Positions 17,164 through 24,456 of a DNA stretch of 38,967 bases are shown one piece after another. A program made the translations under genes and the position numbers. This DNA is from an uncultured Lachnospiraceae bacterium. GTDB taxonomy: Bacteria > Bacillota > Clostridia > Lachnospirales > Lachnospiraceae. The stretch covers positions 1 through 38,967 of the forward strand of contig CANREG010000024.1 in NCBI GenBank assembly GCA_947629565.1, given 5' to 3'. Position 1 is the first letter of the stretch. The number at the start of each line of letters is the position of its first letter. Below the pieces are notes generated by a model that saw only the letters and a program-made list of their open reading frames with translations, made no database searches and had not been told where the DNA came from.

Positions 17164-18567
17164 ATGAAATCAGTAAACAGGATATGCGCGGCAGGAATGT
17201 TGTTATTGGCGCTGGGACTGACCGGCTGCGGGAGACAGGAAGTAGAGTATGAGGAGGAAAATATTAAAACGGAGGCGGATACCGGGGGAAAGGCGGAGTT
17301 TGCGGATACGGTAGAGAATTTGCAGATACAGGATACCAATAACAGGTGGAAAGAAACCATTGAGACGGAGGGAGAGCCGGTAGATGTGAGCGCAGAGCTT
17401 GAAATTGACCTTCAGGGAGAGTTGTCTACGCTGGAGGTAACAGAACATTATTTTTCTGCCGACGAGAAACAACAACTGCTGGAATATTTTTTTGAGCCGG
17501 AGAGCATACGCATTGACCGGGATACTTATCCCACAAAGGAGTTATTGCAGGAAAAGCTGGAGTTATACGAAAATACGTTCAAGGAGGCGCAGGACAATCA
17601 GCTTGTCTCCACAGGGGAAGAAGAAACAAAAATGATTTCCAATGAAGAAAAAAGACTGACCAATCTGATTTCCGGGGCGCCGGCCTATGAGGAGGTGCCG
17701 GAGCAGGCTGCCGGCTATGACGAAAATTATTATAAGGGAACCAGAGATGGCGCGGAGTATAGTCTTTCTTTTGATATCAACCAGGACGAAAACCGTTCCG
17801 GGTGGACTTTACAGGCGAAGGACTACAGCAGCTTTCTTGTCAGCGGGGAAGCGGTGACGGGCTGCCGGAAGGAGTATGTTACGGAATACGAAAACCTGTG
17901 TAAGATGACAAAAGAGGAGGCGGTCAATTACGCAGAAAAGATTTTAAATGAACTGGGGCTGCCGAATCTGAAACAAAATTCAGATCCTAAGTATCTGATC
18001 TGGAATCTGGAAAATGGGGAAAAGGAATGTAACGGATATTATCTGCAATATGGCCTTGATATAAATGGGAATGTTATGCCGGATTCCTTTTTTGCAGAAG
18101 GAGTTAAGCGGGGAGGCTGTTTTGATGCGGACAGGGATATAAGAAGCTATGATGAGACCTGTGTAACCTTTATGATTAACGACAAGGGGCTGATTCATAT
18201 GGAATATAATGGAAGCATAAGCGCAGGAGAATGTTCTTCCATTAAACTTTTGAGTTATGAAAGGATTAAAGATTGTTTCCGGGAAATCCTGAAAAAAGAA
18301 AACAGCGGGGATAAGGATTGGGAGCAGTTAACCCTGACTTATGCCAGGCTGTCCTATCCGGATAAAACGGATACTTATGTGTATGTCCCTGTCTGGATAC
18401 TGAACAATGGCACAAGTGAGATTACCAATAATATTATGATTAATGCGATTGACGGAACCCGCATCGATATGGATACCCAGGTGTATGTGGTTTATGAGAC
18501 GCCGGAATCATGGCTGGAAACCTATCAGACTGCGGCGCTTGAACAGGAGGACATATCAACGCAGTAA
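17164..18567 (+). CDS. Lipoprotein paralogue 4, in the exporter operon
   Basis: This 467-aa product belongs to the same family as the three tandem lipoproteins at 1194-5356. It has a signal peptide and lipobox (GLTGC, Cys22), then RQEVEYEEEN, a HYFSADEKQQLLEYFFEPESI block, the charged helical stretch that paralogue 3 lacks (ending KMISNEEKRLTNLI), AEYSLSFDINQDENRSGW, MTKEEAVNYAEKILNELGLPNL, LLSYERIKDCFREIL, YVPVWIL and MINAIDGTRID. ATG 17164 is chosen over TTG 17158, since AAGGAG (17148-17153) is 10 nt from the ATG and only 4 from the TTG. It follows ATPase B by 22 bp with no visible terminator, tying the lipoprotein family physically to the exporter. Confidence 0.9.
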   Translation: MKSVNRICAAGMLLLALGLTGCGRQEVEYEEENIKTEADTGGKAEFADTVENLQIQDTNNRWKETIETEGEPVDVSAELEIDLQGELSTLEVTEHYFSADEKQQLLEYFFEPESIRIDRDTYPTKELLQEKLELYENTFKEAQDNQLVSTGEEETKMISNEEKRLTNLISGAPAYEEVPEQAAGYDENYYKGTRDGAEYSLSFDINQDENRSGWTLQAKDYSSFLVSGEAVTGCRKEYVTEYENLCKMTKEEAVNYAEKILNELGLPNLKQNSDPKYLIWNLENGEKECNGYYLQYGLDINGNVMPDSFFAEGVKRGGCFDADRDIRSYDETCVTFMINDKGLIHMEYNGSISAGECSSIKLLSYERIKDCFREILKKENSGDKDWEQLTLTYARLSYPDKTDTYVYVPVWILNNGTSEITNNIMINAIDGTRIDMDTQVYVVYETPESWLETYQTAALEQEDISTQ

Positions 18568-18616
18568 GCCGCTAGGAAAACCACCCATTGTCTAAAGCCG
18601 GCAAGAAATGAATGAC

Positions 18617-18645
18617 TTGCTGCCAAAATTGTGATACACTACAAT
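18617..18645 (+). promoter_or_regulatory. Sigma-A promoter of prmA
   Basis: TTGCTG (18617-18622), a 17-bp spacer and TACAAT (18640-18645) lie 25 bp before the prmA ATG. AGGAG (18657-18661) follows. Confidence 0.7.
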
Positions 18646-18670
18646 AAAATTGAAGCAGGAGTGATAGACA

Positions 18671-19630
18671 ATGAAGTGGAAGAAGCTGACAATTGAGACA
18701 ACCACCCAGGCTACAGATATGTTAAGCTATGCGCTGGGAGAATACGGAGTGCAGGGAATTGAGGTGCAGGATAAGATTCCTCTTTCTGAGGCAGACAAGA
18801 AAGCCATGTTTATTGACATATTGCCGGAACTGCCGCCGGACGACGGCGTGGCTTATGTGTCCTGCTATCTGGACGAGGGTATGGATGTAGCGGCTTTATC
18901 GGAATATATCAGGGAACAGCTTGAGGAAATGTCCGCCTATATGGATACCGGCGCCGGACGGATTACCCTTGGGGAGACCGAGGATAAAGACTGGATTAAC
19001 AACTGGAAGGAATTTTTTCACCCTTTCCGTTTGGAGGACAACATTGTGATTCAGCCGACATGGACGGAAAATGCGGATATTAAGAAGGAGGATATTGTGG
19101 TCTATATTGATCCGGGAACGGCTTTTGGCACCGGTTCCCATGAGACCACCAGATTGTGCATATCCGGCCTTAAGCGGTATGTTCGCGCCGGGGCCGGGGT
19201 AAGCGTGTTAGACCTTGGCTGCGGGAGCGGCATTTTATCCATTATTGCGGCAAAGCTTGGAGCCGGTAAGATTTACGGCGTGGATATAGATGAATTGGCC
19301 GTAGCCGCAAGCCGGGAAAATATGGAGCGCAACGGCGTCAAACCCGACCAGTATGAGATAAGCCGGGGAGATGTGATTGGGGATAAGGATTTTGCAGATA
19401 ACATTGCAAAGACAGGCTCCTTTGATATTGTGATTGCCAATATCCTGGCAGATGTGATTATTCCGTTGTCGTCTGTGGTGAAATCATTTTTAAAGAAAGA
19501 CGGGGTATTTATTTCCTCCGGAATCATTCAGGAAAAGGAGGAGGCGGTACGGGCGGCGCTGCTTGCCAATGGATTTGAGATTCTTTTTACGGACCGCCTT
19601 GGAGAATGGGTTTCCTTTACCGCCCGGTAA
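18671..19630 (+). CDS. prmA: Ribosomal protein L11 methyltransferase
   Basis: The 319-aa product has the two-part PrmA build: an N-terminal substrate-recognition domain (about 1-105), the linker DWINNWKEFFHPFRL, then a class I SAM-dependent methyltransferase. Diagnostic motifs are DPGTAFGTGSHETT (about 147-160), the SAM loop DLGCGSGILS (about 180-189), the acidic GVDIDELAV strand and the catalytic-region NILADVI. It methylates ribosomal protein L11 in the cytosol. The gene has its own promoter, and rsmE follows 97 bp later, a pairing common in Firmicutes. AGGAG is 9 nt before the ATG. Confidence 0.98.
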   Translation: MKWKKLTIETTTQATDMLSYALGEYGVQGIEVQDKIPLSEADKKAMFIDILPELPPDDGVAYVSCYLDEGMDVAALSEYIREQLEEMSAYMDTGAGRITLGETEDKDWINNWKEFFHPFRLEDNIVIQPTWTENADIKKEDIVVYIDPGTAFGTGSHETTRLCISGLKRYVRAGAGVSVLDLGCGSGILSIIAAKLGAGKIYGVDIDELAVAASRENMERNGVKPDQYEISRGDVIGDKDFADNIAKTGSFDIVIANILADVIIPLSSVVKSFLKKDGVFISSGIIQEKEEAVRAALLANGFEILFTDRLGEWVSFTAR

Positions 19631-19727
19631 AAGCATTTGTGCAGATGAATGGAAACCTGGAAGGCGTTGATTAAGCTAGGCGTCATATCAAAGCCGGAAG
19701 TATTTTCAGATAGAAAAGGAGAGAGAC

Positions 19728-20465
19728 ATGCATCGTTTTTTTGTGTCCCCAGAGCAGTTAAAGGAAAGCCCGGTATTAATCGGGGGAGAGGATTACAACC
19801 ATATCCGGAATGTGCTGCGGATGAAGGCGGGGGAGGAAATATTGTTAAGCGACGAGAGTGATAAGGAATATCTGTGCCGGATTGCCGGGTATACCGGGGA
19901 GGCGGCAGAGGTGGAGATTATCGATATTTTTGGAAACGCCAGAGAGCTGCCCGCTAAGATTACGCTGTTTCAGGGTTATCCGAAGGGAGATAAAATGGAG
20001 CAGATTATACAAAAAAGCGTGGAGCTTGGCGTAGCGGAGATTGTGCCGGTAATGATGAAGCGGTGCGTGGTAAAGCTAGATGAGAAGAAGGCGGCAAAAA
20101 AGACAGAGCGGTTTAATGCAGTCGCCTTAAGCGCCGCCAAGCAGTCAAAGCGGGGCAGGATTCCGGAGGTAAGACCGGTTATGACTATGGAGGAGGCGGC
20201 GGTCTATGCCAAAGAGATGGACTATCTCCTTCTGCCCTATGAGCAGGCGGAAGGCATGGCGTATTCTAAGAAAATATTAGAAAAGGCAAAGGGAAAATCT
20301 TCCATTGGGGTATTTATCGGACCGGAAGGAGGCTTTTCCGAGGACGAGGTGGCTTTGATTGAAAAGGCCGACGGAAAGACAATCAGTCTTGGACATAGAA
20401 TACTAAGGACCGAGACGGCGGCGGTTACCATGCTGTCGCTATTGATGTATCTTCTTGAAGAATAA
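19728..20465 (+). CDS. rsmE: 16S rRNA (uracil1498-N3)-methyltransferase
   Basis: This 245-aa protein matches RsmE, an SPOUT-class enzyme that methylates N3 of U1498 in 16S rRNA. It begins with the typical MHRFFV, has an N-terminal PUA-like portion (about 1-70), then the SPOUT domain with QGYPKGDKMEQIIQKSVELG, the IGPEGGFSEDE loop (about 197) and the C-terminal LGHRILRTETAAVTML knot. AAAGGAGAG precedes the ATG. It probably shares the prmA transcript. A strong hairpin lies 20 bp after the stop. Confidence 0.98.
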   Translation: MHRFFVSPEQLKESPVLIGGEDYNHIRNVLRMKAGEEILLSDESDKEYLCRIAGYTGEAAEVEIIDIFGNARELPAKITLFQGYPKGDKMEQIIQKSVELGVAEIVPVMMKRCVVKLDEKKAAKKTERFNAVALSAAKQSKRGRIPEVRPVMTMEEAAVYAKEMDYLLLPYEQAEGMAYSKKILEKAKGKSSIGVFIGPEGGFSEDEVALIEKADGKTISLGHRILRTETAAVTMLSLLMYLLEE

Positions 20466-20486
20466 CCGTAACAATAATGTAAAGAG

Positions 20487-20522
20487 CAACAACCGCCACT
20501 TGGCCGAGTGACGGTTGTGTTG
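20487..20522. terminator. Hairpin after rsmE, possible terminator
   Basis: CAACAACCGCCACTTGG pairs with the complementary stretch ending GACGGTTGTGTTG, about 15 bp with one mismatch and a bulge. No U-run follows on the plus strand, so this may be an RNA-processing or rho-type end rather than a classic intrinsic terminator. Confidence 0.4.
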
Positions 20523-20620
20523 TAAGTAATTATTAACACTACCAATACAAAAGCCAACCGCCTGTCGCAGTGCTTTTATATTTTCATTATAAGCAGACAA
20601 TAACTAAAAGTCAAACAAAA

Positions 20621-20822
20621 GTTTTGCGGTTTATAATCGCAAAACAAATTAACTTTTATAGATTTTGCGGTATAATATTTTGCAGGCGGGAATTATGAGG
20701 GCATTAAGACAATGCACATAGCAGATTTTCTGCTCAGCTCTGAATATTGAAACCGAATAACGCAAAGACGCTCGCAATAAAAACATTAAAATTTACGCAA
20801 TTAAAACTTTTTTGACCATGAA
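20621..20822 (+). other. Non-coding stretch with hairpins and an orphan promoter-like site
   Basis: The 446-bp gap between rsmE and pyrE holds more than the pyrE promoter. GTTTTGCG (20621-20628) and CGCAAAAC (20638-20645) form a perfect 8-bp stem. Thirty bases later TTTTGCGGTATAAT repeats the same start and contains a consensus -10 (20671-20676) with TTAACT 16 bp upstream. Downstream lies a perfect AGCAGA-TTT-TCTGCT hairpin (20719-20733), and no reading frame longer than a few codons. A small RNA or an upstream pyrE leader is possible; nothing more can be said. Confidence 0.35.
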
Positions 20823-20851
20823 TTGATAAGACCGGATTTTTGTGGTAAAAT
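20823..20851 (+). promoter_or_regulatory. Sigma-A promoter of pyrE
   Basis: TTGATA (20823-20828), 17 bp, TAAAAT (20846-20851). The predicted 5' leader is about 54 nt and shows no attenuator hairpin with a U-run. Confidence 0.7.
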
Positions 20852-20911
20852 AACGAAGTGTTTAGGGATATATGAGATATTTACAGGATAAAATGAGGAG
20901 GATTATACACA

Positions 20912-21586
20912 ATGGAGCAGTATAAGAAAGAGTTTATCGAATTTATGATTGACTGTAATGTACTGAAGTTTGGCGACTTCGTGACAAAGAGCGGGCGAAA
21001 GACGCCGTTTTTTGTAAACACAGGATTTTACCGCACAGGTTCCCAGTTAAAGCGTTTGGGAGAGTATTATGCGGAGGCGATTAACAGTGAATTTGGCATG
21101 GACTTTGATGTGCTGTTCGGACCGGCTTATAAGGGAATCCCCCTGACGGTGGCAACCACCATGGCGATTGCTGAGATGTATGATGAAGATATCCGGTACT
21201 GCTCAAACCGGAAAGAGGTAAAGGACCATGGAGATAAAGGAATTCTGCTTGGAAGTCCCATTGAGGACGGAGACCGGGTGGTGATTATCGAGGATGTGAC
21301 CACTGCCGGAACCTCCATTGAGGAAACCCTGCCGATTATCAAGGCGCAGGGCAATGTGGAGATGGTGGGAATGGTGGTTTCTGTTGACCGCATGGAGCGG
21401 GGGCAGGGAAAGAAATCCGCCCTGTTGGAGATTCAAGAAAAATACGGTTTCCAGACGACTTCCATTGTGACCATGGAAGAGGTGGTGGAGCATTTATACA
21501 ATAAGCCCTATAAGGGAAAGATTATAATTGACGACCAGTTAAAATCTGCGATTGATGCATACTATGAGCAGTATGGCGCACAATAG
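20912..21586 (+). CDS. pyrE: Orotate phosphoribosyltransferase
   Basis: The 224-aa enzyme converts orotate and PRPP to orotidine 5'-phosphate in pyrimidine synthesis. Visible landmarks are KSGRKTPFFVNTG near residue 25, the FGPAYKGIPL segment (about 69), the flexible-loop stretch NRKEVKDHGDKG (about 99) and the PRPP-binding signature VIIEDVTTAGTS (about 124-135). Length fits the family. The start follows GAGGAGGATT. It stands apart from other pyr genes in this window and is followed by small genes that may be co-transcribed. Confidence 0.98.
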   Translation: MEQYKKEFIEFMIDCNVLKFGDFVTKSGRKTPFFVNTGFYRTGSQLKRLGEYYAEAINSEFGMDFDVLFGPAYKGIPLTVATTMAIAEMYDEDIRYCSNRKEVKDHGDKGILLGSPIEDGDRVVIIEDVTTAGTSIEETLPIIKAQGNVEMVGMVVSVDRMERGQGKKSALLEIQEKYGFQTTSIVTMEEVVEHLYNKPYKGKIIIDDQLKSAIDAYYEQYGAQ

Positions 21587-21618
21587 CAGATAATCTATGG
21601 AATAACGGAGGTATTGTT

Positions 21619-21771
21619 ATGAGCGAGAAAGTATATAACACAATGAAGCAGGCGGGCGCATGGAGCATTGTCTTTGGCGTGATTCTCATTACCCTTGGCG
21701 TGGCAATGGGCGTTATGCAGATTGTACAGGGCGGGAAACTGCTCCACGATAAAAAGGAAATCACATTTTAA
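21619..21771 (+). CDS. Small membrane protein, 50 aa, unknown function
   Basis: A 50-codon frame starts at ATG 21619 with GGAGGT 6 nt upstream, a strong ribosome site. The product is MSEKVYNTMKQAGAWSI..., with one membrane segment (about residues 14-37, FGVILITLGVAMGVMQIV) and a short basic tail KLLHDKKEITF. It lies 32 bp after pyrE and 26 bp before the Dabb gene, all on one strand, so co-transcription is likely. Short one-helix proteins of this kind are common in Clostridia; no function is assigned. Confidence 0.8.
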   Translation: MSEKVYNTMKQAGAWSIVFGVILITLGVAMGVMQIVQGGKLLHDKKEITF

Positions 21772-21797
21772 AGGATAACAGGAAAGGCGGAATCTGT

Positions 21798-22100
21798 ATG
21801 GTTAAGCATATCATTTTATGGAAGTTAAAAGAAAGTCTGTCAGAGCAGGAGAAAGCGCAGGTTATGGCGGCAATGAAGGAGAATCTGGAAAGCCTTGTGG
21901 GTAAGGTGCCGGGGCTGTTGCGCTTACATGTGGTAACGGAGAAACTTCCGTCCTCTAATGCAGATGTGATGTTAGACAGTGACTTAGAAAGCGATGAGGC
22001 GCTGAAAGGGTATCAGACGCATCCGGAGCATGTAAAGGTGGCCGACACCTATGTGCGGCCTTATGCGGAAATCCGCCTTTGCATCGACTACGAGGTGTAA
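21798..22100 (+). CDS. Dabb (stress-responsive A/B barrel) domain protein
   Basis: The 100-aa product matches the Dabb family: it begins MVKHIILWKLKE, has a central amphipathic helix with VGKVPGLLRLHVVTE, and ends with YQTHPEHVKVADTYVRPYAEIRLCIDYEV, in which the conserved HP.H motif is plain. These are small dimeric ferredoxin-like-fold proteins of mostly unknown role. The stop overlaps the ribosome site of the next gene, which starts 4 bp later, so the two are translated together. Confidence 0.93.
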   Translation: MVKHIILWKLKESLSEQEKAQVMAAMKENLESLVGKVPGLLRLHVVTEKLPSSNADVMLDSDLESDEALKGYQTHPEHVKVADTYVRPYAEIRLCIDYEV

Positions 22101-22103
22101 GCG

Positions 22104-22829
22104 ATGAAGGTTACCTATATATACCATAGCGGCTTTTTTGTAGAAATGGAAAATGTCTGTTTTCTGTTTGATTATTACAAGGGGACGATTCCGGACCATG
22201 TGCCGGAAAAGCCCCTTGTTGTCTTTGTGAGCCACCGCCATGGAGACCATTACAATCCGAAGATTTTTGAACTGGCGCAGGAAGGAAAAGGCGTGCATTA
22301 TGTCATACCGAAGGATGTACCCTATAAGCGGGAACTGGACATGTATGAGAAAAAAGGCGTTCCTCTGGCGGAATATATCACTGTGGTAAGAAGAAATGAA
22401 ACACAGAGCCTTGCCCTTCCAAACGGGGTAACGGTGGATATGGAAATGTTAGCGTCTACGGACGAGGGCGTGGCATATCTGTTAAAATGCGAAGGAAAGA
22501 CCGTATACCATGCCGGGGATTTGAATCTATGGGTATGGCGGGAGGAGAGCAAACAATATAACCACAATATGCAGGCCAATTATTTTCGGGAACTTAATAA
22601 GTTGAAGGATATGAAAATAGACGCCGCCTTTGTTCCTTTAGATCCGCGACAAGGGGAAGATGCATTCGGGGGACTGGAAGCCTTTATGGAATATGCCAGA
22701 CCGGAGAAGGTCTACCCTATGCATTGCTGGAAAAAATACAGTATTATCCGGCAGTTTTTGGATAAGCACCCGGAATATGCGGGGCAGATTGTGAAGATTG
22801 AAAGAGAAGGACAGGAATTTTTGCAGTAA
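22104..22829 (+). CDS. Metallo-beta-lactamase-fold hydrolase
   Basis: The 241-aa protein has the metal-binding motif HRHGDH at about residues 44-49 (H-x-H-x-D-H), a later HAGDLNLW in which His and Asp provide further ligands, and a C-terminal MHCW histidine. This resembles the UlaG-like branch of metal-dependent hydrolases. The substrate cannot be told from sequence. GAGGTG 6 nt upstream overlaps the Dabb gene stop, so the genes are coupled. The last codons form one arm of a terminator-like hairpin. Confidence 0.93.
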   Translation: MKVTYIYHSGFFVEMENVCFLFDYYKGTIPDHVPEKPLVVFVSHRHGDHYNPKIFELAQEGKGVHYVIPKDVPYKRELDMYEKKGVPLAEYITVVRRNETQSLALPNGVTVDMEMLASTDEGVAYLLKCEGKTVYHAGDLNLWVWREESKQYNHNMQANYFRELNKLKDMKIDAAFVPLDPRQGEDAFGGLEAFMEYARPEKVYPMHCWKKYSIIRQFLDKHPEYAGQIVKIEREGQEFLQ

Positions 22830-22853
22830 TTTGTGCAGTAATTCCTGTCCTTC
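22806..22853 (+). terminator. Hairpin spanning the stop codon of the hydrolase gene
   Basis: GAAGGACAGGAATT (22806-22819) is the perfect 14-bp complement of AATTCCTGTCCTTC (22840-22853), with the stop codon in the loop. An A/T-rich tail follows but there is no long U-run. The loop contains a direct repeat of TGCAGTAATT. It probably ends the pyrE-side transcript. Confidence 0.55.
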
Positions 22854-23000
22854 AATTTATAAAATATATTTTATAGTCTTGAAATTTTATTCGTGAAAAA
22901 GACAGTTTTTTGCATTTTATTTCTTATAGTAATTCGATAACAGTTCTGCATAATTCAGTATTTCCCATTCCATACTAATCTATATAAGAATAAGGTAATT

Positions 23001-23180
23001 GCGAAATGCCCAATCACTTATATTATGTTATGCAAATAGAACAAATACCATAAGCAGGGTTTTTTACGCACGCCGGTACTTAATGAGTGCAAAGCACGAA
23101 TTTAGTACCGCTGCGTGTGTAAATAAGTGAAAACGCCCCTGCGTTGGTATTGTTCTATTCATATAATTAAAGCATTTCGC
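23001..23180. repeat. Structured palindromic element, copy A
   Basis: This fills much of the 22830-23200 gap. It can fold as one long branched hairpin. GCGAAATGC (23001-23009) pairs with GCATTTCGC (23172-23180). Next AATAGAACAA-ATACCA pairs with TGGTATTGTTCTATT, GCAGGG (23054-23059) with CCCTGC (23137-23142), and ACGCACGC (23066-23073) with GCGTGTGT (23113-23120). Then come CGGTACT (23074-23080) with AGTACCG (23104-23110), and finally GTGC-AAA-GCAC (23087-23097). Copies C and B share the unpaired bases and the pairing scheme but not the arm sequences. A TATAAT lies in the right arm (23162-23167), 34 bp before the next start codon, so the element may include or flank that gene's promoter. Confidence 0.85.
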
Positions 23181-23200
23181 ACACAAGGAAGGTTGATTGT

Positions 23201-24292
23201 ATGGAATATCAGGTAACTCTGCCGGTTAAAAATGAAAACGGTTATTATGAAATCCGCTTGGAAAGCATTGGCGGATTAGGCGCTAACCTCTGCGGAAAAA
23301 TGTTAGGGGAGTTAGGGGCATTGTACATGGGGCTCAATGCGGCCAGCTTTTCCAGTTACGGTTCGGAAAAGAGAGGTTCGCCGGTAAAGGCATTTATCCG
23401 CTATAGCGGGCGGGAGCAGGAAATCGGAATCAATTCTCCTGTGGAAAAACCACATATTTTAGGCTTGTTCCACGAGGCTATGATTGGAAAAAGCGCTGTG
23501 ACTGCGGGCGTGACAGGGGACACAAGGATTGTCATTAACACAGACGCGTCACCGGAAAATATCAGGAAGCGGCTTAAGCTGAAGGAGGGGACAATCTGTT
23601 GCATTGACGCCCTTAGCATTGCCATGGAATCCAAAACAAGGATTAATATGGTCATGTTGGGTGCGATTGCAAAGGCTTCTGAATTTATACCCTTAGATGC
23701 TGTGTCAGAGCTTGCAAAGAAAACTATCGGAAAAAAATATCCGGCAATGTGGGAGGCCAATTTAGAAGGCATAAGGCGGGGCTATGAGGAGTTAAAATCA
23801 CAGTATTTTGCAAAAGACGAAAGCGGTGAGGAGGAATATCAGGAAATCAAAAATGAATGGGGCTATGCAAATTCTCCTATTGGCGGCGTAAATCCCTGTA
23901 TCGGCTCTACGGTCTCCAATGATTTGTCAGCTTCAAGGGAAGGCTATATTCCGCTGTTTATAAAGGAAAGGTGCATTAACTGCGGCCTCTGTGATAGCAC
24001 CTGTCCCGACATGGTATTTCAGTTTGCAAAGGGGGAGTATCAGGGACGGGAAGCCATGGTGAATATGGGATTAGATTATCATCACTGCAAGGGCTGTCTG
24101 CGGTGCGTGGACGTGTGTCCGGTAAATGCGTTAGTAGCCGGGGTGGAGCGGGAGCATCCTAACCCGGAATATGCCATGAGAAATCAGGATTTGCTGCCGG
24201 AGCAGCTTGACTATGAGGCGTTAGGCCCCAATTCCTATGTAACCAGCGAAGCCTATCTGACGGAGAACCGGGTTGACGGCGGTCTGGTGTGA
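23201..24292 (+). CDS. 2-oxoacid:ferredoxin oxidoreductase, fused gamma-delta subunit
   Basis: The 363-aa product joins two subunits. Residues about 15-205 are the gamma domain (YEIRLESIGGLGANLCGKML, SYGSEKRGSPVKAFIR, PHILGLFHEAMIG). Residues about 245-315 are a delta ferredoxin domain with two [4Fe-4S] motifs: CINCGLCDSTCP (about 257-268) and CKGCLRCVDVCP (about 296-307). The enzyme oxidatively decarboxylates a 2-oxoacid to an acyl-CoA while reducing ferredoxin. The alpha-beta partner follows 164 bp later. The ribosome site is AAGGAAGG. This two-chain split differs from the single-chain pyruvate:ferredoxin oxidoreductase usual in Clostridia. Confidence 0.93.
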   Translation: MEYQVTLPVKNENGYYEIRLESIGGLGANLCGKMLGELGALYMGLNAASFSSYGSEKRGSPVKAFIRYSGREQEIGINSPVEKPHILGLFHEAMIGKSAVTAGVTGDTRIVINTDASPENIRKRLKLKEGTICCIDALSIAMESKTRINMVMLGAIAKASEFIPLDAVSELAKKTIGKKYPAMWEANLEGIRRGYEELKSQYFAKDESGEEEYQEIKNEWGYANSPIGGVNPCIGSTVSNDLSASREGYIPLFIKERCINCGLCDSTCPDMVFQFAKGEYQGREAMVNMGLDYHHCKGCLRCVDVCPVNALVAGVEREHPNPEYAMRNQDLLPEQLDYEALGPNSYVTSEAYLTENRVDGGLV

Positions 24293-24293
24293 G

Positions 24294-24380
24294 CCCGCCG
24301 GTATTTAGGTGGTGCGTAGCAGCACCTTATGTACCGTTGCGAGGCGAGGGTGCGCAAGCGTTCCTGCGTTGGTATTGTTC
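24294..24380. repeat. Structured palindromic element, copy C (partial)
   Basis: Between the two oxidoreductase genes lies a degenerate copy: CCCGCCGGTA beginning right after the stop codon, a core hairpin GGTGGTGC-GTA-GCAGCACC (24308-24326, one mismatch), GTACCG (24331-24336), and CCTGCGTTGGTATTGTTC (24363-24380), which is identical to the right arm of copy A. The left outer arm is missing, as expected if the upstream gene occupies that space. Confidence 0.7.
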
Positions 24381-24456
24381 AGTTTGTACAACAGTTACGG
24401 TATAAAAAGCGTTTCGGATCACCTTGTTAATGCAAACATAGAAGGGAGTGCAGAAA

